Part shown: piece after piece, positions 50,301 through 59,336 of the stretch
How positions within the stretch are numbered: position 1 is the stretch's first letter
Layout of the letters: each line of letters begins with the position of its first letter
Source of the DNA: Nematostella vectensis
Taxonomy: Eukaryota; Cnidaria; Anthozoa; Actiniaria; Edwardsiidae
DNA: 64,000 nt
Direction of reading: 5' to 3'
Assembly: GCF_932526225.1 (NCBI RefSeq)
Contig: NC_064044.1
Span: 7,552,801 to 7,616,800 of the forward strand
Position numbers and translations under genes: made by a program
Notes under the pieces: generated by a model
Database searches by the model: none
Told to the model about the DNA's origin: nothing
Seen by the model: the letters and a program-made list of their open reading frames with translations, nothing else

Positions 50301-51549
50301 ATCCTTTTTTTTTGTATTTTATCGACGAGGGTTGTAGCATTGTCACCAGTTTACTTCCGGTAGATTACATAACAATCTCCGATGAAATATAACGGAAAAC
50401 TCGAAAAATATTTCAAAATATTGAAAGCAGTATGTCTATTGGAAGTTTCTTTGAGAAGTGATTGATAATTTAGAGCGGATGGCCTGTTAAATATATCGAT
50501 TTCTAATAGATTATTTTGTCTTTTAACGGTTGATTCCGTCGGACCTCAGGAAGTAAACTGGTGACAATGCGGCTAAGAATGGTAGGTCCTTTTTTCATGT
50601 CAGGCTATGTTCTTCTGCAGACTGTTCACCAGAGGATATTTGAGAGTATGGTCAAGGTCGGGGAAGAAAGTCAACTGAATTCGTTAGAGAAGGTAATACC
50701 TTACAGCAATTTCCAATATTCTGCGAATTTTTTTCAATCGCTGATAGAACCGCTTTCTGGCTGTCATTCTAACTAATGGCATTTGGTTCGTTTTTTATTT
50801 GTCAGCACCTTGCACCGAGGTGGCGCTATTGAAGATCACTTCAATGCTGGCCAATTATAACAGCCAAAAGGCGATTTAGCTTTTGGAAATCGTCGATGAG
50901 ATTTCGCAGAATATTGAAACCCGTAGTATTAAGGTCTATGCATAGTCATTCATAGTCGTTCATAGTCGTTCATAGTTCATAGTCGTGCATAGTTCATAGT
51001 CGTGCATAGCCATACGTTGCGGAGGGTTTGTGTCGAGTCGATACACAGGCTTACCAACCTCTCAGTCAGTCTCCAGTAAATCCCAGTAACTAGCTCGAAT
51101 ATTTTCACGATTGATCACCTCCTGTAATTGTCCTATATTGTCTTATATCTTAAAATAAAGGTCACAATAAACTCTTATTGCTTTGTGATGTGTATTTATT
51201 CAGAATAAGCGGTATTTCTAACGTTTGAGCAGTTGAGGGATTCGGCGTTACTTGATGCCCCTAAAAAGAAGTCTTTTAAAGTCTAATTCTTTTTAGAGCC
51301 ATTGTTTCAGTGTCTTTTAACTGCCATTCTCCATTTGCAGTTAGCCGTTTGCATTGATAACGTTTTTTTTAATTAGGTTTATTTTTTTTCTCTCAGGTAC
51401 GCGGAATACATTTGTGTTCAGAGGCCTTTTCAATAGATAACGGCCTTTTGACTCCGACTTTGAAGATCAAAAGACCGCAGATGTCGACGTTCTTCCGAGA
51501 TATTATCGACAACCTCTACACGACGGTTGTCGCGAGTGGCGCTGTGTAA
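26348..51549 (+). CDS. ACSL: Long-chain acyl-CoA synthetase (ACSL1/5/6-type), 22 exons
   Basis: Activates long-chain fatty acids to acyl-CoA (ATP-dependent, via acyl-AMP), normally at ER or outer mitochondrial membrane. Exons: 26348-26494, 28934-29110, 29844-29945, 30952-31051, 33121-33299, 34296-34328, 34477-34528, 34900-34976, 35666-35743, 36069-36151, 36648-36699, 37374-37457, 37529-37583, 38180-38275, 39386-39458, 42958-43046, 43223-43339, 43865-43918, 49679-49768, 49961-50062, 50621-50692, 51397-51549. Product is about 687 residues, the usual family length. Visible motifs: N-terminal membrane anchor (residues ~11-30), AMP-binding [33 protein letters not shown], and the FACS signature [12 protein letters not shown]...[23 protein letters not shown]. 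Exon 6 is only 33 bp. Exon 1 is assigned from its anchor and matching phase; an extra exon between 26494 and 28934 cannot be excluded. Exon 12 has one base too many for the family frame. A polyadenylation signal AATAAA lies at 51894. Confidence 0.93.
27504..27620 (-). tRNA. tRNA-Leu(CAA) with intron
   Basis: On the minus strand the sequence starts GTCAGAATGGCCGAGTGG, has the A-box and D-arm typical of tRNA-Leu, anticodon CAA within CCAGACTCAAG, a long variable arm, and the B-box GGTTCGAATCC. The acceptor stem pairs GTCAGAA with TTCTGAC, followed by discriminator A. An intron of roughly 33 bases follows the position 3' of the anticodon, as in other animal tRNA-Leu(CAA) genes. A run of seven T just downstream (27492-27498, minus strand) is a good Pol III terminator. 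It sits antisense in ACSL intron 1. Confidence 0.95.
28515..28669. mobile_element. Foldback MITE ending GTTCCAGAAAATAT
   Basis: Left arm GTTCCAGAAAATATACATCC followed by CATTGAGGGG. The right arm is the complement, CCCCTCAATGGGGG then GGATATTTTCTGGAAC. The arms include C/G homopolymers. In ACSL intron 1. Confidence 0.85.
29047..29330 (+). repeat. Tandem duplication of the 3' end of ACSL exon 2 with its donor site
   Basis: Exon 2 ends GGTGGAGGTTGCCTAGCAAC...CATATAATGAG|GTAGGG at 29110. The same segment recurs at 29113-29205 with the donor changed to GAGATACG, and at about 29237-29330 with an intact GAGGTATGG. Copy 2 is in frame with the exon ([14 protein letters not shown]), but a stop follows before copy 3. 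Confidence 0.9.
29569..29830. mobile_element. MITE with 33-bp ends plus a duplicated right end, abutting ACSL exon 3
   Basis: The left end GGCTGATTTAGACAGCATGA is complemented at 29727-29759 (ACGACTAAATCGTGCTGTCT, AATCAGCC). The last ~63 bp are repeated once more at 29768-29830. The duplicate stops 13 bp before the exon 3 acceptor, so element sequence supplies the region where the branch point should be. Confidence 0.85.
30170..30455 (+). mobile_element. Diverged, truncated copy of the CAGGCCCGTAC element in ACSL intron 3
   Basis: Shares in order GAGTTTTCTGACAAAA, GGAACGTTTATTGTAGGATT, AAAAAGTCTGGCTAATG, ATGCTTTATAG and CACGTCTATTGAGAACCG with 5550-5790. The terminal repeats are not found, so the copy is incomplete. 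Confidence 0.75.
31052..31700 (+). repeat. Array grown from the ACSL exon 4 end and splice donor; 13 ATCACGTGAT boxes
   Basis: Exon 4 ends ACACACATCATCAAACAAG|GTATGATCACGTGAT. Downstream, four further ~70-77-bp copies keep decayed exon sequence (GACTCGCACGGGTACGC). They are followed by about eight copies of a 40-bp unit, ATCATCAAACAAGGTATGAT then CACGTGATTATATTCCCCAT. Counting the original, 13 copies of ATCACGTGAT lie between 31057 and 31679. Use of any later donor would read Q-G-M-I-T-stop, so only the first donor preserves the protein. Confidence 0.93.
31917..32068 (+). mobile_element. Short inverted-repeat element, copy 2, in ACSL intron 4
   Basis: Bounded by GCGGATCTAGG and TAGATCCGC. 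The interior matches the 1360-1494 element (GGGTTTAGGGGGTTTA, C-run, GCCAGAAAGCCATATG). Confidence 0.7.
32180..33028. mobile_element. ~850-bp element with ~55-bp terminal inverted repeats in ACSL intron 4
   Basis: Left end AATAGGCCATTCCAGCTATA then AGCTTGCGCGCGCATAAC and AAACCTACC. The right end is the complement (GGTAGGTTCCCATGG, GCGCGCGCATGCTTATAGCT, GGGATAGCCTATT). An inner inverted pair TTAAGGTAATTCCCTT and AAGGGAATTACCTTAA is also present. No transposase frame was seen. Confidence 0.75.
35030..35250. repeat. (CAT/CAC)n trinucleotide-type microsatellite
   Basis: About 220 bp of ATC/ACC triplets in ACSL intron 8. The Met/Val-only minus-strand frame is an artefact. Confidence 0.95.
37374..37457 (+). 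other. ACSL exon 12 with an apparent +1 frameshift in an A-run
   Basis: The exon is 84 bp between clean AG and GT borders. The flanking exons require 83 bp (entry phase 0, exit phase 2, since exon 13 reads [19 protein letters not shown] only after two carried bases). The mismatch maps to a run of five A after GCCAAG near 37440. With the sequence as given, the exon ends NAKKKRSSQ and the next exon would be read out of frame. Causes could be an assembly error in the homopolymer, a broken allele or a non-obvious splice site. Confidence 0.7.
38303..38588 (+). mobile_element. Short element with CATATCAA/TTGATATG ends, copy 2
   Basis: Same family and orientation as 3572-3849. It starts 27 bp after ACSL exon 14 ends (38275), inside intron 14. 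Confidence 0.8.
40179..41168 (-). CDS. Class A (rhodopsin-like) GPCR, single exon, nested in an ACSL intron
   Basis: Intronless 329-residue frame with seven hydrophobic segments. TM1 has the conserved Asn ([11 protein letters not shown]). TM2 has [14 protein letters not shown] with the sodium-site Asp. TM3 ends in [17 protein letters not shown], where DRF replaces the usual DRY. TM4 carries a Trp. TM6 has FVVCYAPCF, with Tyr in place of the toggle Trp. TM7 ends [11 protein letters not shown] (NPxxY). A Cys before TM3 (IYC) is present for the extracellular disulfide. This style of receptor is greatly expanded in anthozoans and resembles amine/adenosine/melanocortin-type receptors, but no ligand can be assigned. 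It lies entirely inside ACSL intron 15 (39459-42957) on the opposite strand, so it probably arose by retroposition or local duplication of an intronless receptor. Confidence 0.93.
   Translation of the reverse strand: MVVFTESCLPFSEWLQCGQISYTEFIGITLINGLTFVPAILLNALVLAAIWKTSTLHTPAMILLSNLALSDLCVGLLAQPLLFSSITLELNAYHLPDIYCTVSIAFGVISSFVGVVSLVSITAVAVDRFLAIYLHLRYPSVVTMKRAFVVCVAFWVFSSLLSVVWIVLGMDTYNVSFCVVMGICKCAIFTSYIQVYGVIKKHKLQIRAMAPTVSTELEIITSPRNIKRYAKSVTSSLYVYFAFVVCYAPCFCAFAYFGITADNCHSPSFIKVSMTLMFANSAINPVIYYWRMTELRVAVRRTMLRSGRATDLSGTGNGRCRREAEHEVN
42071..42447. repeat. 24-bp minisatellite (ACACAGGCCCGTTCACAGGG)
   Basis: About 15 copies of a 24-bp unit with variable G-runs, in ACSL intron 15 upstream of the nested GPCR. 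The Pro/Cys-rich minus-strand frames through it reflect the repeat only. Confidence 0.95.
42801..42934 (+). repeat. Dispersed repeat just upstream of an exon, copy 2
   Basis: Same family and orientation as 15729-15862. It ends 23 bp before ACSL exon 16. Confidence 0.75.
43533..43676. mobile_element. 144-bp MITE with perfect 18-bp terminal inverted repeats
   Basis: TGATAGGGATGCTCGTCG at the left and CGACGAGCATCCCTATCA at the right; AT-rich interior. In ACSL intron 17. Confidence 0.9.
44391..49273. repeat. 4.9-kb minisatellite, 56-bp unit, in ACSL intron 18
   Basis: About 87 copies of a 56-bp unit: CACCACCAATAGAGGGGGAA, AGTCCTGCACAATAGCCAAT, AGGGGAGAATCATGCA. Two-state variants alternate (CAATAGG/CAAGAGG, GAGAAT/GAAAAT, GCACAC/GCTCAC), and their runs reveal internal block duplications. 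It fills most of the 5.8-kb intron between exons 18 and 19. Confidence 0.98.
49390..49479 (-). rRNA. 5.8S rRNA fragment (pseudogene) inside ACSL intron 18
   Basis: The minus strand reads CGGTGGATCTCTTGGCTC, then GCATCGATGAAGAACGCAGC, then GTGAATTGCAGAATTCAGTG and AATCATCGAATC. This is the conserved core of 5.8S rRNA. The middle differs from functional copies (GGTGAGATAAAGTAG in place of the usual GCTGCGATAAGTAG). The 5' start and 3' end of the gene are missing and no ITS, 18S or 28S is adjacent, so it is an inserted, decaying fragment of the rDNA unit. Confidence 0.85.
50336..50574 (+). mobile_element. ~240-bp MITE, copy 1 (ATTGTCACCAGTTTACTTCC ends)
   Basis: Begins GCATTGTCACCAGTTTACTT and ends AAGTAAACTGGTGACAATGC. 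The interior has AAATATTTCAAAATATTG and GTCTATTGGAAGTTTC. The TTAA flank of the family is not preserved here. It is in ACSL intron 20, ending 46 bp before exon 21. Confidence 0.85.
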
Positions 51550-51569
51550 ATTCAATAACACAGAGAGCC

Positions 51570-51606
51570 GTAGCAGGCCACGTAAGATTGGGGAGTGTGT
51601 GTGTGT

Positions 51607-51637
<31 letters not shown>

Positions 51638-51725
51638 GGGTGAGGGGGGCACAATACAGATAATTTTTAAAATATCGGGGGGGGGGGGGGAGGGGGCACG
51701 TGCCCTGGCAAAATTGTGACGACAA
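51570..51725. repeat. (GT)n(G)n low-complexity element in the ACSL 3' UTR
   Basis: Starts near GCCGTAGCAGG, contains (GT)n, two long G-runs and GGGGGCACGTGCCCTGGC. Similar texture occurs at about 30770-30852 and 38760-38895 (GTAGCAGGG, GGGCACGTGCCCCC), so it is probably one dispersed family. Confidence 0.6.
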
Positions 51726-52753
51726 CCTTTTGCAATATGGGATTGACAAGGGAGAACAACCCTCGAGGTATTATCGATGGAAGATGACAGACCCCTACTT
51801 CTACCAATTCTTGTTATTATAAACTTTAAACTTTAAACTTCCATTAAATTCCAAGTTAATGGTTTTGACATATATAATCAAGCGATTGTGATAAATAAAT
51901 GTTTGTACTTTTCACTCTTTTGCCTGTTGATATTTGCTCTGGGAGTTAACCACGATTTCCTGAGTGAGGAAGGACGCGCCCTTACCAAGCCTCTGCCACC
52001 CTCCTTGTCGTATTAGGCTACCGACACATTCTTTTTTATACACATATTCCAAAAACGATTGCACTCGAGAATCTGTGTCGTAACACGCAGTGGTTCATGG
52101 GTAGTGTAGTGCTGAATCATTGTATCTGAAAGCCATGTGAATGGTCATAAGAAAATGAACAAGAATTTAACAGCTTTGAAGCCTTGGATTTGTATTTTAT
52201 TCACGCTTATTTGCTTTTACTTGATAACCATAAAGCAGATCAATAAAGATACACAGATTCTTCGAGTGCAACGTTTTTTAAATAGTTTGTATAAAGACTT
52301 TTTTATAAGAACGTCCAGCCTGAGATTTCACCGAATTTTAAGATGTGCTCATAACATCCCGAGGCTCAGATAGTAGAAAAATATTTCTTTGTTAGTCTGG
52401 TGCGTTTTACATTTTGCATTGAAAGCTATTACAATTTTGCGGCATAACAGTGCCACCTCTGTAAAACGGCAACGCAACACTAGGCAGGCTATAGCTCCGT
52501 AAAACCTCTGTAAAACGGACTGGGGACTGTGCTATAGGGACTGCTATTCAGTGCCACCTCTATAAAACGGACACTCTAGGGACAATGCTATGGTGTTATC
52601 CTATAAAACAGATATCCTGGGGACCGTGCTATAGAGTCAACTCTAATTAACGACCACCCAAGCATCGTGCTACAGTGATACCTCTACAAAACGGACACAC
52701 TAGATATAATGCTTAAGTGTTACCTCTTTAAACGGATACACTAGGGACCATGC

Positions 52754-53048
52754 TATACAGTGATACCTCTATAAAACGGACAGACAAGGGACCATGCTAT
52801 ACAGTGATACCTCTATAAAACGGACAGAAAAGGGACCATGCTATACAGTGATACCTCTATAAAACGGACAGAAAAGGGACCATGCTATACAGTGATACCT
52901 CTATAAAACGGACAGACAAGGGACCATGCTATACAGTGATACCTCTATAAAACGGACAGAAAAGGGACCATGCTATACAGTGTAAAACGGACAGACAAGG
53001 GACCGTGCTATACAGTGATACCTCTATAAAACGGACAGACAAGGGACC
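52754..53048. repeat. 44-bp tandem repeat carrying transposon-end-like sequence
   Basis: About seven copies of CAGTGATACCTCTATAAAAC then GGACAGACAAGGGACCATGC; looser copies extend back to about 52450. CAGTGATACCTCTATAAAACGG resembles the CAGTG.AACCTCTAT ends of pogo-like transposons. Confidence 0.9.
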
Positions 53049-53412
53049 AATATTTCTTCAAATCTAAATTTTTAATTCTATCAACCACGAAAGCTAGTGA
53101 TGCGATGTAAACCTTATAATCTATGCTCGTTATTGTAGAATAAGTGTTCCATCGTTATGCTCTGTTAACAAACGAGGCTAATATAGTAATGTAACTAGCT
53201 TTATTGAGAAAACAGTCAAGACACAACTTCAAATTATATTTTATTTTCCCGAAGGATCACGAGGGACTGATTCTAATCCTGGTCCGCCTGTGCTTATAGC
53301 TTCTTGACCCAAATTGATGGTGTTGTTATACGATTGGGTATCCTTTGTTACCCAGAATGCCTGGAATAAGAGCCTACGGCAAAAAGGCAGCGGTATCCAC
53401 GCTAAAATAAAA

Positions 53413-54059
53413 ATGGCGGACGAACTAGAGAAGTTTTTACGTCGTTTTCAGAATCATTCTCAACAAATATGGGCCAAACTTAAGGCAAAGGGAAACAAAA
53501 AGGCCAAAAGAGTGCGAGCAAGTGATATCGTGGAGGCATCTGTGTTGAGCGCAGCGAGTTTCCCGCTATGCCTGGGTGTTATTCAAAATACTGTTTTCCG
53601 CCCTCTTCGATTGACTAGTCATATACGAATACTCGCACCGGCTTGTGGAGCTATCTCCGTTGCCGTTTCAGGCGCTATATCTTCTTTAGTATTCATAACA
53701 TACACTGAGAAATCCAAAGATGCGAAGGATAGATACTTTGAGTCTCATAAAAGTCAGTTTGATTCGTATTTTCGTACCATTCGGTATAGCTACAGTCCGA
53801 TGGATATTGCAGTGTGTGTTGTAGGGAGTTTGTTTGTTTTCAAGACTCTTGGCGGCCGATTTCGCTCTGTTCTCCCTAGCAGTTTGTTACATGCTGGAGC
53901 TTTTGCAAAAGTGTCTCTTCCAGCTGTCAGTAAACTGCACGCTTCAGATACAACCAAGAGAAAACTTGTCAAACTTGGTGAGAGATAGTACTGCATTTTA
54001 GTGCGATGCAAGACATCATAGCCTTGTAAATAAGCCAGCAAGTTTACAATTTTTAGTCT

Positions 54060-54154
<95 letters not shown>

Positions 54155-55248
54155 CACAAAGGGAACAGTTTTTAAGTGACAAATATGGTTGTTCAAAAGC
54201 TAACAGGGCAATAATCACTGCTGTGAGCTAGTGTGATTGGAAGCCATCTGCTGGCCAGTGAAACCAGTTAAATGCTCTTGATTGACGGTTATGTGGTTAT
54301 GTATTTTGTCTCTTTAAATTTATGACTGAGAACTTGAAGATTACTCCAAATCATTGTAAAAAAAGAAAATTAAAACTTGGGAAAATTGGTGGAAAAAAGT
54401 TAGTTCCCTTTATGACATGGCAATTTTTATCTTTCAGGTAAAAGGTATGGATGCCATACTTGTGGAAGAAAGAGATGGCAGACATTTGTTGGTGATCATA
54501 TTCCACCAAATAAGTTATTAAAACCAGGAAAAACTCAGAGATTCTACCCGCAGTGTACTAACTGCTCAAACAAACAAGGTACAGTAACAACTTTAAAGCC
54601 GCATTGTCACCAGTTTACTTCCGGAGGTCCGACGGAATTCCCAACTGTTAAAAGACAAAAGAATCTAAATTACCAATCACACCCTCAAGGAAACTTCCAA
54701 TAGACACACTGCTTCCAATGTTTTGAAATATTTTTCACGTTTCCATTAAAAATCGTCAGATATTGTTAGGTAACCATCTTTTAACGGTTGAGGTTTCTGT
54801 CGGACCTGCAGGAGTGAACTGGTGACAATGCGGCTTTAAGGTCTCTAATGTTAAAGCTCCTAATGTACTTCCTCCTGGGACTAAATAATCTGTACCTTAG
54901 CCTTTCATCAAACACCTTTCACTCTGATATGGTATGGACTTGGAAGACAGTGTTCCTCCACTGCAGACGTGGTATATTTTACCCTTACAGTACTTTGAAT
55001 GTAACCTATCCCTCCTTGTGTCATAGTCACATTTTATTAATTTATCATGTTTGATTTGATTAGAGCCCCTTTAGACTAAAAGTAGTTTTCATTTGTTGTA
55101 ATTTATGTGTTTTGTAGGGGCAGCATTATCCACAAACTCCAAAATGAGACGCATAAAGACACATGGACTCACATTAAAAGTCTATCATGTTTGGCTGCCT
55201 TTACCAGGGCTTTTAATGGCTGCTAGAGACTGCTTTCTCAAGGTGTAA
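53413..55248 (+). CDS. Membrane protein with C-terminal HNH/treble-clef-like zinc domain, three exons
   Basis: Exons 53413-53977, 54438-54578 and 55118-55248, with GT-AG borders and matching phases, give 278 residues. The start ATG is in a good context (aaaATGg) and begins MADELEKFLRRF. The N-terminal part is basic, followed by hydrophobic segments at about residues 43-62, 73-97 and 131-146. Exon 2 encodes CHTCGRKR, then GDHIPPNK, then YPQCTNCSNKQG. This is a CxxC...DH...CxxC arrangement resembling the zinc-binding HNH/treble-clef fold (compare DHI...C..CN.KKG in HNH nucleases). Exon 3 adds a hydrophobic C-terminus (VWLPLPGLLMAA). I do not recognise a named family. Nuclease activity is only a fold-based inference. 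If intron 1 is retained, translation stops three codons later, leaving a membrane-only form. Confidence 0.85.
54062..54154. repeat. (AT)n microsatellite, ~93 bp
   Basis: Uninterrupted TA dinucleotides in intron 1 of the HNH-like gene. The Tyr/Ile minus-strand frame is an artefact. Confidence 0.98.
54597..54835 (-). mobile_element. 239-bp MITE, copy 2, flanked by TTAA
   Basis: Perfect ends AGCCGCATTGTCACCAGTT and AACTGGTGACAATGCGGCT with TTAA on both sides (54593-54596 and 54836-54839). It is inverted relative to copy 1 at 50336. The TTAA duplication suggests mobilisation by a TTAA-specific transposase (piggyBac- or Kolobok-like). In intron 2 of the HNH-like gene. Confidence 0.92.
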
Positions 55249-56851
55249 ATAGGCAGGATAACAACTGTTCTTACTGTATGTCTCTTGTAAACATGTAGTC
55301 TACTTTGCTGATTATTATCACTCTGCCCTTTGTCAACACTGGAAAATCTAAAGGCTTGATAATTTTTTGGGTGGGAGGATATTAATTTTTGGGGTGAAGG
55401 GTTGGTTAGACCCTCGCAGGCATTTGTCATATAGAAAGCTACCACGCACAAATCAGCTTATAAATTGTGCTACACAAGGAATTATTGTTGTTTTAATTAT
55501 TTTCATAGAAAATAGGCAAAATTTTGATTTTCTATTGAATAATTTTTTGGAAGCGATCGCTTAAAAGAGGGATATCCAGTGCTTAACTTGGGAGAAGGGG
55601 TGCAAAATCTTGAGACTTTGTGTGGACAAGTCCTTGGTGGATTCAACTTATCAGCTTTTGTTCGATTATCAAGTACCCCATCTCAAACTATGATTTTGCA
55701 TAGCAAAAAAAAAAGTGTAGAGACAAAAACCTACAACAATTGCAAATAATCTTGCTATCTGATTGGTTGTTAGCTCATAGTAGTCAGAGGACATTCCACA
55801 GGATTCGTCATTCAACAATCCTTCATTAAGAAATCACTCAAAACATAAACAAATCCCTTAAAACATCATCAAAATATTTTGATCATTAGCATACGAATAT
55901 TGTATGCTGTAAAAGAGTACATACAGTACCACCAAACATGGAAATTTGTTAAACACCAATGGAAGTATAAAATAGATAGCTCTGTCCCTTTATAATAGTG
56001 TACATTTAAACATATATTTACCTAAAAAATAATTATAATAAATGAATATTTACAAAATAAACACCAAAAGGACCTTAAACATTGCCATCAACAAATTGAA
56101 AATCTTAACTTAAAAAAAACATTTCAATGTTTAGGCATGCACACAATGCAGAAAAAGCTTGGTTATCATACAGTAGTTAGATTTGAAATAGATTTTTTAG
56201 TAGAGGATTGGAGTGCAAAGATGGATGGAATTAATGCTATGAAAATATTTTTGAAAAACCGTATAGTATTATTAATGTGATGGTAATATGGAATGGAAAA
56301 TTGCTCTGGCCTAGACCAAGCTTAAGGCCAGGCAAAGTGTATTGGGTACTTCTCGCCGGGTAAGTCACCCACGTTATGTTCAGCGAACTCGAGAGAAGTA
56401 ATGTATGGTTGATATGTATCACGCTATAATAGTCAACCCCCAGAGAAATTTGTCTATTACTAGACAAATTCAGTTTGCATAGTCCTTTTGAATAGACATG
56501 GTACATATTAAATTATTTAATCATTGTCATTTAAATGTGAGAATCTTAGGCCAGATTGAAGTACTGTATTTTTTTATTTTATCTTATTTTTTACTTTATA
56601 CAGGGCCCATTTTATTTTTGTTTCAACACACAGTTTATGCCCATGTATGTTTTTTTTCTCTTAACTATCCATGTATCTTTGATACTTTTTGATAATGTAC
56701 TAACATCCAGTAAGAGTCAATAACAAGCCTCATAAAACTTAAGGCGAAACTTAACAAATGTGATTCTCTAATAACCCAAGAATCAGTTTTAACCATCCTA
56801 AAGAGTTAAAACTTAAGAACTAAGCTCTCCATAGTAAATTGCTATTTTTCA

Positions 56852-58354
56852 TTATGACATCAGAACTGATTCTTTCTTTTTCATAGCTGCTTTTTCTCCG
56901 CCCCCAGCATAATCAGATTGATACTGTCGCCGTTTTTGTAAATACTCCACCCGGCACGCCTCAAACAACTCTTTGTCTTGATAGCTGAAAATAGAGCACT
57001 AAACATTTTAATGCTTGGCAAAACATAAATTGTGTTGATAACTTGGTTACAAATACAGTATAAGGAACTGCAATCATGACCATTTTAGATTATCCAATAG
57101 CTCATTATACTGTTGTTAATAAAATACTAATGCTTAATGATGAAATCATTGATTACGTAATGTCAAATGACCTCTTGTTTTAGTCTGGACTTTGTACCAT
57201 CAGTTTGGATATCTTTTTTTCCCAACCCAATCAAAATTTGTTTTAAAATTTGTTGTTACATTACATTAACTTCTTATTACACTAAGCCTTACACCAAGCT
57301 GCTAATCAGCAGTTATTACATTAAATGGTGATACACTATGAATTCCCAAATGTTGTTCTCTGGCAGAGATGTATCAGGGAGCGGGCACGCGCCCCTGTTA
57401 TGCCTTGTCTGGAAGGGCAAAGTGTAGGCAATGGAAACAAAGGTACCGAATTATTATGAAGGAGAAATAATTGCAAAATAGCTCCAAACTTATACAGTAC
57501 TAGGCATACAAGCATTACCCCTCTTTAACAGTTCTGCATTATAAATGCATTGCTTCTAATTATGACTGCAGTTTGGAGGATGTTAACTAAATCATAAACC
57601 TATTGAGTTGTTTTATTATAGGGCTGAAGTGTTTATTCATAGGGAGGGGGAATTGAATATGGTTTTACATTGTTGGTAGGGTGATGTGGTCCCTTGTAAT
57701 GCTTACTTTTTAGTAAGGCAGTCCTTCATTGCTGTGTTTTGCTTGCGGCAATGCCAGACCATAGAAATACTCCTTCCTTTGCAGCATTTCTCAAACTCTG
57801 CCAAAAAATAGGTGAGAAATAGTAGCTAATATCAGTACAAAGTATTTTATCACCCCTTACCATCACTATCCAAACATACCAACAAAAGTAACAATATTAC
57901 TAGTTGCATCACTATAAACATCATAATCACCAACATCGACTGTCCCCTGTTTTTATCATAACATAATTGGCTGTCAATCTCTGGACCTCAAAAAATCTGG
58001 AGAAGCAATCGGTTTATTATTATCGGCAGAGGGATTGACATACGGCACACTATCCTCAATATACACTTAAAAATACCACGTAAAACAATAATCCTGAATT
58101 GCAAAGCAGCTCATAAGCTAGCTTTTCGAGAGAGAAAAATCCCTGAGACATCGAAGAATTGCGTAATTAATAAACCAATAACTTTTGAGAATATTGAATT
58201 TACCGTCCACAAGGTCCTTGCATCTCTCTCTTGCCTTCTCTCGGACTAGTTTGGGTATGAGGACATCTTTCTCTACGTGTCTTAAGCTCTCGCCACTCGC
58301 CCACGGTGGAATAGTTGGCTCTTCCTTGGGACCTTCTTGGTTTTGGTCCGCCAT
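56852..58354 (-). CDS. CMC1: COX assembly mitochondrial protein CMC1, three exons
   Basis: Minus-strand exons 58204-58354, 57707-57797 and 56852-56984 join to 124 residues. Exon 1 reads MADQNQEG...LRHVEKDVLIPKLVREKARERC, very close to vertebrate CMC1. Two CX9C motifs are visible: C-KDLVDEFEK-C across the exon 1/2 junction and C-RKQNTAMKD-C in exon 2, the twin-CX9C (CHCH) fold imported into the mitochondrial intermembrane space through MIA40. CMC1 acts in early assembly of cytochrome c oxidase (COX1 module). The C-terminal exon (FEACRVEYLQKRRQYQ...) matches the family tail. Donor gtaaat, acceptors ggcag and ttcag, and donor gtaagc are good. It is divergent from PAQR4, with about 0.4 kb between the start codons. 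Confidence 0.95.
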
Positions 58355-58763
58355 TTTGGTTTATACCCGGCATGCAACGTAGTCGACAGAAGAAGGAAAC
58401 TTGCCCACAGCGATCCCGCCGAAGATATAAGGAACGAGAAAATTAGACCCCCCTCCCTCCCCACAATATAAACAAAAGCAAAAAAATTGGTAAAGACTAA
58501 AGAACGACTCAGCCTTTAAAAAAACTAAGCGTATAACGCACAGTTTTTCCCCCGCCTTTGCTTTGACCTACATGGGTCCCCTCCTGGGGGATGTACCGGA
58601 AGCGGAAATAACACGTGCAGTTCGCGGCACGGGACTCGTGCTTCGATTGTTCGGTCAACGTTTGTTTCATTCTAATTGAGCCAAACTAACGCTTGTAAAA
58701 ATGCTCTTGAAACTTTAATAAGCGGACCGCAAATGCAATTCACAATTGCGGCTATCGCCGGAG
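58355..58763. promoter_or_regulatory. Putative bidirectional promoter between CMC1 and PAQR4
   Basis: The 409 bp between the two divergent start codons must hold both 5' UTRs and core promoters. It contains a CACGTG E-box at about 58612, a GC-richer centre, and no TATA box at a sensible distance on either side. This is inferred from gene layout only. Confidence 0.55.
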
Positions 58764-59300
58764 ATGAAATATTTATACCATTGGAGGCTTGGCGGTTTGG
58801 CAAGAAATCAGCAAAGAACGCCTGGTGCTTCTGAACATTTAGGTCTTGTACAGAAAGAGAGCGGACGCGACGGCAAAGGGCACGGGAAAATGGTCTATAG
58901 AAGGCTTGTTCCGGTAGAAATTCCAGATAACAATAATGAGAATGAGCTAAAAGTGTTACATGCGTTAGAAAAAGACGAAGAGACCAAGGAAAATACATGC
59001 GATCTTCCGCCGAAATTATGCTCCTTGCAGTGTTGCCCTTCATGGCTGCAGTTCAACAAATTTGTGTTAACCGGCTACAGATGCGACTATACTGTTTCAG
59101 AATGCCTTGATAGTCTATTATACGTTCACAACGAGTCGGTGAATATATACTCACACGGTAGGTAGTCGGCGTAAGACCTTATAAGTTTTAGTTCGCCGTG
59201 AGAAAATGTCGGCTTATTATTTAGTTCCGGTTGGACTTTGGAAGATAATTTCATACGGTGAGTGGTAAAAGGTAGTCGGCCTTTTAAGTCGAATGCCGCT

Positions 59301-59336
<36 letters not shown>

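Noticed and set aside
53314..53412. N-terminal extension of the HNH-like protein upstream to 53314
   Set aside because: The internal ATG at 53413 has better context and begins MADELEKF, a more typical start; the extension looks like 5' UTR sequence.
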